DNA of 64,000 nucleotides from Deltaproteobacteria bacterium (GTDB lineage Bacteria; Myxococcota; JADLHZ01): NCBI GenBank assembly GCA_020848545.1, contig JADLHZ010000007.1, positions 1 to 64,000 of the forward strand, read 5' to 3'. Shown piece by piece: positions 43,952 to 52,010 of this stretch (position 1 is its first letter; each line of letters starts with the position of its first letter). The notes under the pieces were generated by a model. It saw only the letters and a program-made list of their open reading frames with translations, ran no database searches and was not told where the DNA came from. The position numbers and the translations under genes were made by a program.

Positions 43952-45834
43952 GGAAGAGCCTCGATATCCCACAGCTCGAGCTCTTCCGACGGCGGCACCT
44001 CGAAGGTCGCCGGCCGGCCGACGAGCGCGTAGCGGCCGCCCGCCGCGAGCACGGCGCGCGGGCCGTCGAGATCGATGTTCTTCGTCGTCGCCGTCGTCGC
44101 GCGCAGCGTGCCGTAGAGCCCGCTCGTGTCGTACGCGGTCGAGACGATGCGCTGCGTGTCGCCGAACGCCGTCGCGACGATGGTGCCGGCGAGCTCGGGG
44201 AGCGTCGTCACCAGCGTCGGCGTCAGCGCTGGATCGCCTTCGTCGATGCGCACCACTTCGCGCTCGTCCGGAATCGCGACGACGTAGCGGCCGCTGCCGT
44301 ATGACACGTGCACATCGGCGCCAGCGACCCACTCGAGGGGCGGCGTGAACGCGGTGCCGCTCGCCAAGACGAGCACGCGCCAACGCACGGTGTTGCGCGT
44401 GGCCTCGCGGAACGCGACGGTCGTCGCGCCGACGACGATGCGATCACACGCCGCGTTCGGCTCGGGCGCGGCGCTCATCGTCGGGAAGATGACCGTCGGC
44501 GCCGCGGCGGGCGTCATGCGGCGCAAGAGCTGGCAAGTCGTGCCGGAGTTGTTCGCGTAGACGATGCCCGCGGGTCCGATGTCGTAGGCCTCGATCGACG
44601 CGGTGTTGCTCAGCCGCACCTCGGCCGGCACCGGATCGGTCGCCGTCAGCGCGTAGACGTCTGACGGGTTGTCGGCCGTGCCAGAAATGTCCGAGCTGTA
44701 GACGGCCGTCGCGCCGTAGACGTGCGGCCGCACTTCGTTGCCCGGAAGCGGCAAACGCTGCGCCGTCTTCGTGACGATGTCGTAAACCACGAGATCATAG
44801 TTCGGAACACCGGCGTCGCTTTGCGAAAACACGACGCGCCCGTTTGCAAGCGCCGCGCCGTTCAAACGAAAGTCGAGCACGTCGACCGCGCGCGTGGCGG
44901 TGACGAACGCGCCCTGACTGTCGGTCACCGTGCAGCGAATGCTGGCGGCCCCGGCGGCCGAGCTCCACTCGATCTCGTCCTGCGCGATCGGCTTCTGGGT
45001 GCCGCCCGAGACCTGCCATGAATAGACGAGCGTATCGCCGTCGGGATCGCTCGCCGCACAGCGAAAGCGCGCCTTCGTGCCGCGCACGATCTGATTCGGC
45101 GTCAACAACGAGCTGTCGAAGAGGCGCAGCGGGTTCGCGCTCGCGGCCGGCGGCAGCGGATCGAACTCGAGGCCGAGCGGCAGCTCCGGCGCGCGGTTCG
45201 GCGCGCTGACCGGCGCCGGCGACGACTTGATATAGACGATGACCTCGCTCTCTTTTTCGGCGCGCACGACGACGTCGACTGGCTTGTCCGAGACGACGCC
45301 GCGGCCGATCGCCGTCGCGCGATACGCCCGCACCGGCAGGCGGCCGAAGTCGAAGCTCCCGTCCATCGCGGCGCGCGCTTGGAACGCGGTGCCTTCCAAG
45401 TTGATGATGATGCCTTCGTACTGGCCGCCTTGCTCGATCGCGACGACCTTTCCTTTGAGCGCGCCGGCCGGCGAAAAGGTGACCGGATCCAAGATGACGT
45501 CGCGCTCTTGCGGGTTCGACGCGCGACTCTCGTTCACGGGCACTTCGACGAGGCGGCTGACGTTGCTCTCGAACACCCAGCGCTCGGTGGTGAAGAAGAG
45601 CGCGTAGCTGCCTTCAGGCACGCCGTCGAAGCGGTACTCGCCGTTCGCTTCGGTGGTCGTCACGCGCGGCGGCCGGTCCGCGCCACTCTCGATGAGCCGC
45701 ACGAACGCGCCGGGCAGCGCGGCAGCGTGGCCTTCCGACCCATAAAGGATCTGTCCGCGCACGGTCGTTTGCGGCACCGCCAGCGGAAAGCACGCCGGCA
45801 GCGCGAGCAGCGAAAAAACGAAGGCAAACCGCAC
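43948..45834 (-). CDS. Tandem surface lipoprotein 1 (regulatory-like + propeller)
   Basis: A 628-residue lipoprotein, first of the set. The GTG at 45832-45834 gives VRFAFVFSLLALPAC with lipobox Cys15; an in-frame TTG at 45870 would add 12 residues and spoil the signal peptide. Visible are VRGQILYGSEGHAAALPGAFV and ANGEYRFDGVPEGSYALFF (regulatory-like), SDPDGDTLVYSWQVSGG (PKD-like, as in paralogues 2 and 3), then propeller-like blades (RVVFSQSDAGVPNYDLVVYDI, AVYSSDISGTADNPSDVYAL split by turns). Divergent from the response-regulator gene at 45914, with about 80 bp between, where the operon promoter should be. Confidence 0.8.
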   Translation of the reverse strand: MRFAFVFSLLALPACFPLAVPQTTVRGQILYGSEGHAAALPGAFVRLIESGADRPPRVTTTEANGEYRFDGVPEGSYALFFTTERWVFESNVSRLVEVPVNESRASNPQERDVILDPVTFSPAGALKGKVVAIEQGGQYEGIIINLEGTAFQARAAMDGSFDFGRLPVRAYRATAIGRGVVSDKPVDVVVRAEKESEVIVYIKSSPAPVSAPNRAPELPLGLEFDPLPPAASANPLRLFDSSLLTPNQIVRGTKARFRCAASDPDGDTLVYSWQVSGGTQKPIAQDEIEWSSAAGAASIRCTVTDSQGAFVTATRAVDVLDFRLNGAALANGRVVFSQSDAGVPNYDLVVYDIVTKTAQRLPLPGNEVRPHVYGATAVYSSDISGTADNPSDVYALTATDPVPAEVRLSNTASIEAYDIGPAGIVYANNSGTTCQLLRRMTPAAAPTVIFPTMSAAPEPNAACDRIVVGATTVAFREATRNTVRWRVLVLASGTAFTPPLEWVAGADVHVSYGSGRYVVAIPDEREVVRIDEGDPALTPTLVTTLPELAGTIVATAFGDTQRIVSTAYDTSGLYGTLRATTATTKNIDLDGPRAVLAAGGRYALVGRPATFEVPPSEELELWDIEALP

Positions 45835-45913
45835 CCCTACGAGGTAGCCGATGGTCGCCTCGCGAGACAAGGAAAATGTCGGTGCAGAGGTGCCGAAGGG
45901 GTATCCTCACGAG

Positions 45914-46618
45914 ATGGACCGCGTGCGCACCGCGCTCATCGTCGACGACTCGAAGCTGGTCACCGCCGTCATGGAGGCCACGCTGCGCCCACACTGCGAC
46001 AAAGTGCTCACCGCCAACTCCGTCGCTGATGCGAAGAAGCTGTTGCTCAAGCTCGGCGCCGACGACCTCGTGTTGACCGACGTGTTCATGGGCGACGGCG
46101 ACGGCTTCGAGCTGCTCGAAGCGGCAAAGTCGCAGCCGATCCGACCGCCGATCATCGTGTGCAGCTCGCAGGCGACGCCCGGCAACCAAGCGCGCGCCAA
46201 AGAGCTCGGCGCGCTCGCGTTCTTGGCGAAGCCGCTGTCTGCGCAAGCCGTGCTGCTCATGTGGGGCAAGCATCAGCGCGGTCCGGCGATCATCGATCGC
46301 GCGCCGCGGGTGCGCTTGTTTGCCCATGTCTTCGTCAGCGGCGGCGCCGAGCAAGTGCTCGCCTACGAGATCCACGATCTCAGCCGCAGCGGCGCCTTTC
46401 TCGTCACCCACGGCCCGTTACCGCTCGGCACCCGCTTCGAGCTGACGATCCGCGCGCGTACGATCGAGGCGAAGGTCCAAGCGGTCGTCGTCCGCGTGCA
46501 GGAGCCCGCGTGGATCCACGTCGGTGGCTGCGGCGTGCGCTTCGAGCGGGTGGACGACGCGACGAGCAGCGTGCTCGACGCCATGGTCGAGAAGTTCGGC
46601 TACCCGACCGAGGGCTGA
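45914..46618 (+). CDS. Response regulator with C-terminal PilZ domain
   Basis: A 234-residue two-domain regulator. The receiver (1-120) has ALIVDDSKLV acidic pair, LVLTDVFMGDGDG with the phospho-acceptor Asp, and FLAKPL with the conserved Lys. The second domain (about 135-232) is PilZ-like: VRLFAHVFVSGG, YEIHDLSRSGAFLVTHGPLPLG with the D-x-S-x-x-G motif, and GGCGVRFERVDD. The Arg cluster RAPRVR precedes the domain and could serve as the first half of the cyclic-di-GMP site, though its spacing is irregular. The ATG at 45914 gives MDRVRTALIVDDS. It couples phosphorelay input to cyclic-di-GMP output by family analogy. Confidence 0.85.
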   Translation: MDRVRTALIVDDSKLVTAVMEATLRPHCDKVLTANSVADAKKLLLKLGADDLVLTDVFMGDGDGFELLEAAKSQPIRPPIIVCSSQATPGNQARAKELGALAFLAKPLSAQAVLLMWGKHQRGPAIIDRAPRVRLFAHVFVSGGAEQVLAYEIHDLSRSGAFLVTHGPLPLGTRFELTIRARTIEAKVQAVVVRVQEPAWIHVGGCGVRFERVDDATSSVLDAMVEKFGYPTEG

Positions 46619-46680
46619 GCGCCGGTGCCGGTCGTGCACATCTGGACGCCGCCGCCGAAGGAGTAGTCCTGCGCGCTCGA

Positions 46681-46830
46681 TCAGAGCGAGGTGCCGCCAC
46701 CCGGGAGCCGCACACGGAGAAAGTGCGTCCGTTCGTGCATCGGTTTTGCGAGCAGCGCGCGGATGCGTTCCTCGAGGGCGCGCTCGTTCTCGCGCTCGAG
46801 GAGCTCTCGCTTGCTAACCCTTGTTTTTTT
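46681..46830 (-). other. Out-of-frame C-terminal extension of the next gene
   Basis: Minus-strand sequence in the +1 frame relative to the nucleotidyltransferase-like gene. It reads KKTRVSKRELLEREN, then ERALEERIRALLAKPMHERT and HFLRVRLPGGGTSL before a stop, and looks like real coding sequence. It has no start codon of its own. Reading seven instead of eight A at 46824-46831 joins it to the upstream gene. Bases 46619-46680 hold nothing recognisable. Confidence 0.5.
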
Positions 46831-47284
46831 TCTCGAGCGCAAGCGTCGCCTCCAGCACCGGCAGAGCCGCCCGATCTCGTGGGCGGCCTGCGGCTTTCTT
46901 ACTGCGAATGATGTCCTCCAAAGACGCGACTTGCAACGAGGAAACGCCGAAGGCGACAGTCGTCGCGTGTGCGCGCAGCGCGTTGAAGGAACGAATACCG
47001 CTGATCCTCGGCATGAAGTCGATCTGGAGGCCCTGCTCGGGGCTCTCGACGCGGTAGAGATTCGAGACGGGATAGTAGGGCCGCATGATGACGGCGTCGA
47101 GCGCCTTCGCAACGCGCTTCAACTTCGCGAGGTTCGCTGGCGTTGCGCGAAAGAGAAAATCGAAATCGAGCGTGGTCACCGGCGCGCCGCGCAACGCCGC
47201 TGCCGCGTTGCCGATGAGGATCGCCTCGAGCTTTGCAGCGGAGAGCGCAGCGGCGATCCGCGCGAGCAGAGGCTGGGCATTCAC
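46814..47284 (-). CDS. Nucleotidyltransferase-like protein, probably frameshifted
   Basis: A 156-residue protein resembling the minimal nucleotidyltransferase/AbiEii-like group: AILIGNAAAALRGAPVTTLDFDFLFRATP holds the G-x-A-A plus D-x-D pattern, and later LQIDFMPRISGIRSFNALRAH and LASLEDIIRSKKAAGRPRDRA fit the family. The GTG at 47282-47284 has GGAAG at good spacing. The product ends ...LEKKNKG because of a run of eight A. One A fewer would extend it by a further 47 or so residues in a sensible reading frame. This could be a mutation, an assembly error or programmed slippage. Such proteins often belong to toxin-antitoxin pairs; no partner is clear here. Confidence 0.65.
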   Translation of the reverse strand: MNAQPLLARIAAALSAAKLEAILIGNAAAALRGAPVTTLDFDFLFRATPANLAKLKRVAKALDAVIMRPYYPVSNLYRVESPEQGLQIDFMPRISGIRSFNALRAHATTVAFGVSSLQVASLEDIIRSKKAAGRPRDRAALPVLEATLALEKKNKG

Positions 47285-47372
47285 GCGCTCACTTCCGCAC
47301 AAGTCCAGTGAGCACGCAACTGAAAGCGCATGCGGCGAACGAACATGCCGCACGTCGTCCGATCGAGCAACA

Positions 47373-47822
47373 TCAACTCGGGCGCGTGCGCGAAGGGTCC
47401 ACACTCTTCACTGGCGGTGGCGTCGCGTCGACAGAAGCGCCGCCGGTGATCCGCGCCGCCTCCTTCGCGCAGTCGTCGACGATCGCGCGCAGCTCGATGC
47501 TATCCCATGGCTTCTCGGCGAGGCGATAGACGTGGCCGTCGTTGATCGCGCGCATCGTCAGCGCTTTGTCGGCGTGGCCGGTGAGGATCACACGGACGAT
47601 CTGCGGATGCGTGCGGCGCAGCTCCTGCATGAGCTGCAGGCCGGTCGTTCCGGGCATGTAACAATCGGCGATCACCACGTCGACGTGCTCGGCTTTGACG
47701 ATGCGGAGGGCTGCCGCCGCAGAATCAGCGGTCAGCAACTTGTAGCCTTCACCGATCTCGCGCTTCAACGCCGTGAGGATGGTCGGCTCGTCGTCGACCA
47801 AGAGGATCGTCGCTTGGCTCAT
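47373..47822 (-). CDS. Single-domain response regulator
   Basis: A 149-residue receiver protein. ILLVDDEPTIL has the acidic pair, DVVIADCYMPGTTGLQLM carries the phospho-acceptor Asp, VILTGHAD the Thr switch residue, and YRLAEKPWDSIELRAIV the Lys. The W after KP and the sequence overall resemble RpfG/HD-GYP-type receivers. After the receiver there is only a 25-residue Pro/Ser-rich tail, so output must be through a partner. No histidine kinase is adjacent. It ends 88 bp upstream of the nucleotidyltransferase-like gene on the same strand. Confidence 0.87.
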   Translation of the reverse strand: MSQATILLVDDEPTILTALKREIGEGYKLLTADSAAAALRIVKAEHVDVVIADCYMPGTTGLQLMQELRRTHPQIVRVILTGHADKALTMRAINDGHVYRLAEKPWDSIELRAIVDDCAKEAARITGGASVDATPPPVKSVDPSRTRPS

Positions 47823-47896
47823 GCCGAAAAGGGTATGATCCCCTCAGCATTTTGTCCGCCTTTTCGTCGTCTCGTGGAGGCTCGCGCGCAGGCGAG

Positions 47897-48796
47897 CTAG
47901 GTCTCGGCGCTCGTCCAGTACATGCCGGCCAGCTTGCCGTCCGCGGTCTTGCCCACGTAGCCCTCGACGTACATGCCGCGATCGACGCCCAGCGTGCCGT
48001 CGTCATCCGCGGGGCCGATGCGCACGAAGCGCACGTCGGTGAGATTCGCGGCAAAGAGCTTCTTCAGGCTCGCGTAGGCGTCGGCATCGACCTGCGCTTC
48101 GATCGGATCGTCGGCGTCGGCGTCTGGCTTCGCCGAGTCGCTCAACATCTTCTTCGCCTTGGCGCTGGTCGACACCTCGGCGACGAGGCCGTTGTCGAGC
48201 GTGTAGTCCGCGTACTCCTTGTCGAGCGTCGCCTTGAACGTCTTCAGGATATTGTCCGGCGTGATGCCTTGGCTCGTCTTCGCCGTCGCGAACGCGATGA
48301 GCGGCGAGTCGCCCTCTGAGATCACGGTGACGCCGCGCATGATCGCATTCGCCGCCTCGAGAAAGTCCGCCGTCGCCATCTTGCCAGTCGGCACGTCCTT
48401 CAGCTCGACGGCAGCGACCGCGAGGCGCAGCGGTGTCCAGCTCTGCAGCTTGCCGAGCTCCTTCTCGCTGAGCTCCCCGTCTTGATCTTTGTCGGCCTTC
48501 TTCGCCGCGGCGAGCGCTTGGTCGAGCTTCTTCGACACGTCGAAGCGGGTGACGAGCTTGCCCTTGGCGGTCGCGTCGTTCTTCGCCGAGTTGTACGCCG
48601 CCATCGCAGCAGCCTTCACCGCGGGGCTCTCGCCCTTCAACGCGGCCTTCAGCTCATAATCGTCGAAGGTCTTGTTGTTCGAGATGACCTTCGCGTTCGT
48701 CACGACGTCGCCGACGATCCGGGCGGCATGAGCGATGTCGACGAGGCGGGCCCCGTCGGCGAGGGTGGCGAGCTGCGGCTTCGTGGTGATGGGCAT
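47897..48796 (-). CDS. EF-hand-containing protein of unknown function
   Basis: A 299-residue Ala/Lys/Asp-rich protein without signal peptide. DKDQDGELSEKEL at about residue 102 is a canonical EF-hand loop (D-x-D-x-D-G, Glu at position 12). The remainder is mostly helical, with a beta-like C-terminus (DVRFVRIGPADDDGTLGVDRGMY, read as two strands). A second acidic stretch (KPDADADDPIEAQVDADAY) could bind calcium weakly. The AGGAGA ribosome binding site seven bases upstream supports the ATG at 48794-48796. It is downstream of the fatty-acid-hydroxylase-like gene, separated by 109 bp that contain a tandem 17-bp repeat. Confidence 0.75.
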   Translation of the reverse strand: MPITTKPQLATLADGARLVDIAHAARIVGDVVTNAKVISNNKTFDDYELKAALKGESPAVKAAAMAAYNSAKNDATAKGKLVTRFDVSKKLDQALAAAKKADKDQDGELSEKELGKLQSWTPLRLAVAAVELKDVPTGKMATADFLEAANAIMRGVTVISEGDSPLIAFATAKTSQGITPDNILKTFKATLDKEYADYTLDNGLVAEVSTSAKAKKMLSDSAKPDADADDPIEAQVDADAYASLKKLFAANLTDVRFVRIGPADDDGTLGVDRGMYVEGYVGKTADGKLAGMYWTSAET

Positions 48797-48868
48797 GTGA
48801 TCTCTCCTGTTGAGATATCGTCGCGGAACGGGCGGAGGTGGTTGCGGAGGAGCTTCGAATGCGAGTGC

Positions 48869-48901
48869 AGAATGTCCGGATAAGAAGAATGTCCGGATCA
48901 G
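48869..48901. repeat. Tandem 17-bp direct repeat between genes
   Basis: Two units of AGAATGTCCGGATNAGA, starting at 48869 and 48886, the second nearly identical to the first. Each unit contains the palindromic core TCCGGA. The repeat lies between the stop of the hydroxylase-like gene and the start of the EF-hand gene, so it could be an operator for the latter. Confidence 0.6.
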
Positions 48902-48905
48902 ACGA

Positions 48906-50255
48906 TCACTTGATCATCTTGATGCGTTCCATCTCCGCGAGCTCCTCGGCGGTCGGCTCCGAGCTCGTGCCGCGCAGCTTGTCGCCGATCGGCAGCGTGA
49001 TGTTGAAGTTCGTGCCTTCGCGCGCCGTCTGCCGCGCGTGGTGCACGAAGTGATGCCGCGAGATCATGCGGCCGGTCTTCGACGGCAAGAAGAAGCGCAT
49101 CGGCCCCGAGGCTTTGCTCATCGCCTCTTCCTCGCTCATGTGCAGATACGGGTGCATCAGCTTCGACGCGAGCGGCATCAGCACCGCCGCGACGCCCATG
49201 CCGGCGAACGCGGCCGGGCCGGCGCCGAGCAGCACCGCCGTGCCGATGAGCCCGGCGTAGACCGGCGTCAACGGCGCCAGCATCTTCGGCACGCCGGTCC
49301 ACTTGACGGTGGTGCCGAAGTCTTCGTCGACGATCAGCTTGTTGCCGCTGTCGAGCAGCTTCTTCGTGAGCTTTTCCTTCTGCTCGACGGTCTCGAACTG
49401 CGTGACGTGATCCTTCTTGAAGGTGGCGCCGTGGTGGATGCCCGAGTGACTGAGATACGCGCGGTCGAGCGCCTTGCCGAGCGGCCCGAGCGCCTTCCAC
49501 TTGTCGCGCGCTTCCGGCGTCGCGTGGTGCACCTTGTCGTGCAGGTACGACTCGCCGAACGACGCGACGATGTAGCTCGCGACGAAGCCGGCGACGAACT
49601 CTAGCGGCGCGGCGACCGGCGTGCCGTGCACGAGCGCCGTGGCGCCGGCGAGCCCAGCGGTGCCGAGGATGCCGGCGATGATCGCGAGGCCTTGATCGCC
49701 GTCGGGCCGCGGCTTGCCGTCGTCTGTATTGAAGCTCTGGATCGCATCGGTCAGCGCTTTGGGAATATCGCCGGAGACGGCCCTGCCGAGCGCGGCGCCG
49801 TGAAACGCGGCGACGACGGGGCGTGCCTTGCGCATCACCGACAACCACGGCAGCGGCTCTTCCATCTTCTCCGGCGCTTGGAACTTGTCGGTGAGGCCGA
49901 CCCAGCTCGCCGCGAGGCCGGCGTCCAAACGCAGGTAGAGGTGCGACTCAGGATCGAACGCGCCGGACTTCATCAACGCGATGATCGCCGAGTGGTTGAT
50001 GATCGACGTATCGCGATCGATCCACTTGCCGTCTGGCTGCTGCGCGTCGAGGATCGCCTTGGCGAGCGCTTCGAGCGCGTCCTTGTGCGGCGCGACGGCG
50101 GCGAAGGTGATCGCGTCGATGCCCGCTTGCCACTCGGGGTGAATGGTCTCCGCGGCCTCGGCGGCGCGGGCCTTCTGGACGCGTTGTTCCCCAACTCGAC
50201 TCATACGCGTCGTTATCGCGCCGGTTGCGTTGGCGACGCTCCGATCGCCCGCCAT
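48906..50255 (-). CDS. Fatty acid hydroxylase superfamily membrane protein
   Basis: A 449-residue protein. The N-terminal 160 residues are soluble and helical; membrane helices follow near 195-245 and 310-345. His clusters of the di-iron hydroxylase superfamily are present in order: GESYLHDKVHHATP (HxxxHH), YLSHSGIHHGA, HPYLHMSEEEA, and SRHHFVHHARQ. The family includes sterol desaturases and fatty acid hydroxylases that oxidise lipids at the membrane. The long soluble N-terminus is unusual for the family. The start is the ATG at 50253-50255; an in-frame ATG at 50204 is an alternative, and neither has a strong ribosome binding site. Confidence 0.82.
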   Translation of the reverse strand: MAGDRSVANATGAITTRMSRVGEQRVQKARAAEAAETIHPEWQAGIDAITFAAVAPHKDALEALAKAILDAQQPDGKWIDRDTSIINHSAIIALMKSGAFDPESHLYLRLDAGLAASWVGLTDKFQAPEKMEEPLPWLSVMRKARPVVAAFHGAALGRAVSGDIPKALTDAIQSFNTDDGKPRPDGDQGLAIIAGILGTAGLAGATALVHGTPVAAPLEFVAGFVASYIVASFGESYLHDKVHHATPEARDKWKALGPLGKALDRAYLSHSGIHHGATFKKDHVTQFETVEQKEKLTKKLLDSGNKLIVDEDFGTTVKWTGVPKMLAPLTPVYAGLIGTAVLLGAGPAAFAGMGVAAVLMPLASKLMHPYLHMSEEEAMSKASGPMRFFLPSKTGRMISRHHFVHHARQTAREGTNFNITLPIGDKLRGTSSEPTAEELAEMERIKMIK

Positions 50256-50309
50256 TGTGACAGATGCTCGGATCTATTTCACATACGAGGGCGCTCTGTA
50301 TGCGAACAC

Positions 50310-51905
50310 TTACCCGCCGACCTGGTTGATGACGACGACGCCGGTGCCGTACTCACGAATGAAGTCGATCGGCACGTAGACGTAGCCGCCGTCGGCCCAG
50401 CACTCGCCCCACGAGTTCTTGATGATGAAGTAGCCACCGCCCGACGCCGGGGGCGCGCTCGGAAGCACGCGCAAGAGATCGACGTTGTCGACGTAGCCCA
50501 CGAGGTGCACGACGTGACCGCCGCGACGCGTCTCGCCAGGCCGGTAGGTGACGAAGCCGTCCATCGGCCCGTCGAAGCTCGGCGTCACGTCGAACGAGAG
50601 CACGACGCCCTTGCGCGCATTGACCGCAGCCTTCATCGCGTCGACCGAGAAGCCGAGCACCGGCAGGCCGAGGATGCTGCCGCCGGTCACGTGCACGTTC
50701 GAGCGCGCGGGGATGTTGACGCCTTCAGGGAGGAAGCAGTTCCAGAACTGCCAGACCGAGCAGCGCTCTTTGCCTTGATGGTAGGTGTCGCTGCACAGCT
50801 CGCCGTCGTAGTTGTCGCACGACTTCTTCAGCGGGTTCTCGGTGCGGCCGTAGGACTTGTTGTAGTCCCAGTCCTTCTCGTACGCGAAGCGGTAGCCGGT
50901 GATCAGCATCGTCGGGATCGCGAGCGCCAAGTTGGTGCCGTCGCCGTAGAAGCCGACGTTCGCCACCCACGGGCCGCGGATCTGAAAGTAGAGATCCTGC
51001 TCGGACAGGTTCACCCACTTGTTCGACTGATTGGCGACGTAGCTCTCCGCCACGCTCGTCAACGCGAAGCTGCCGCAGGTGCCGCGCGCGCCCTGATCCT
51101 TCACGCTCGTCAGCCGGTACTTCAGCGGAAAGTCGAAGCGCGAGTAGATGCCCTTCGAGCTAAAGCCTGCGCAGCTCGCACGCCGGCGGCTGTGATCGCC
51201 GTTGAAGCCGTTGCCGATCTCGTCTTCCCACTTCTCGACGCGGCCGGACGGGATATCCGGCTGCACCAGCGTCGCGGTGATGAGGGCCGCTTGGCTGATC
51301 GACACGATCGCCGCGGCGGTCTTGACGACGTCCTTGCTCACGCTCGCCGCGGCCGGCGTTTCGAGCGACGTCTTGGCGCTCGCCGAAGCGGCGTCGTAGA
51401 TAACGGCGTAGTCGTTCTGCGCGCCGGTCTCGGTCTGCTCGATCGCCGCGCGCAAGATCTCTCTTCGCGCGTAGTCGTTCAACAGCTGCACTTCGTGCGT
51501 GCCCGAGGCGTCGGTCACGGTGTGCACCACTTCGCCTTGCGTTTCGGCGGTGATGATGGCCGCGTGCTCGGGGTTCTTCGCAGCCGCGGCGGCGATGATG
51601 CGCTTCGTCTCTTTGTCGCGCGCCGCGTTCTCGCTCGCGATCTGGTTGACGTTGATGAACGGCTCGCCGTTCGCTGCGCGCTCGTCGAACTCGTCTTCGC
51701 CGACGAGCACGACACCCGGCGCCGGCAACAGGCCTGCAGGGATGTCCGCGGTCGGCGTCGGCGGCAGCTGGCCCGGGTTGATCCGGTCCGGTCCGGCGCC
51801 GGTCGAGGTCTCTTTGTAGAAGTTCGGATCCTGCTTGCGCGGAGTCGCACACGCCAAACTGAGGACGAGAAAGGCAGCGAACAGACGAGCTATCATCACC
51901 CTCAT
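50310..51905 (-). CDS. Papain-like (C1A) cysteine peptidase lipoprotein
   Basis: A 531-residue lipoprotein: signal MRVMIARLFAAFLVLSLAC with Cys19. Residues 30-245 form a long Ala/Thr-rich helical pro-region. The peptidase domain carries VKDQGARGTCGSFALTSV with Cys277 and the oxyanion Gln271, RRGGHVVHLVGYVD with His464, and IIKNSWGECWADGGYVYV with Asn497, so the triad is complete. Insertions with extra Cys (CDNYDGELCSDTYHQ) enlarge the domain. It should act at the cell surface or in the periplasm. The ATG at 51903-51905 is used; one at 51896 is nearly equivalent. It is divergent from the zincin lipoprotein gene. Confidence 0.9.
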   Translation of the reverse strand: MRVMIARLFAAFLVLSLACATPRKQDPNFYKETSTGAGPDRINPGQLPPTPTADIPAGLLPAPGVVLVGEDEFDERAANGEPFINVNQIASENAARDKETKRIIAAAAAKNPEHAAIITAETQGEVVHTVTDASGTHEVQLLNDYARREILRAAIEQTETGAQNDYAVIYDAASASAKTSLETPAAASVSKDVVKTAAAIVSISQAALITATLVQPDIPSGRVEKWEDEIGNGFNGDHSRRRASCAGFSSKGIYSRFDFPLKYRLTSVKDQGARGTCGSFALTSVAESYVANQSNKWVNLSEQDLYFQIRGPWVANVGFYGDGTNLALAIPTMLITGYRFAYEKDWDYNKSYGRTENPLKKSCDNYDGELCSDTYHQGKERCSVWQFWNCFLPEGVNIPARSNVHVTGGSILGLPVLGFSVDAMKAAVNARKGVVLSFDVTPSFDGPMDGFVTYRPGETRRGGHVVHLVGYVDNVDLLRVLPSAPPASGGGYFIIKNSWGECWADGGYVYVPIDFIREYGTGVVVINQVGG

Positions 51906-52010
51906 TAACGCGTTGCGCCTCGTCCCTGTTGCCCCTTTCCACAACCCGTACACGGCAAATGCCGCATTTCCCTTGTCGGCCCCTGAAGACGCGTGTTTAG
52001 TGCGGGCCCG

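Noticed and set aside
46681-47112. Independent 143-residue gene
   Set aside because: Only the last 47 or so residues look protein-like; the earlier part is an Arg/Ser-rich shadow of the nucleotidyltransferase-like gene, so a frameshifted extension fits better.
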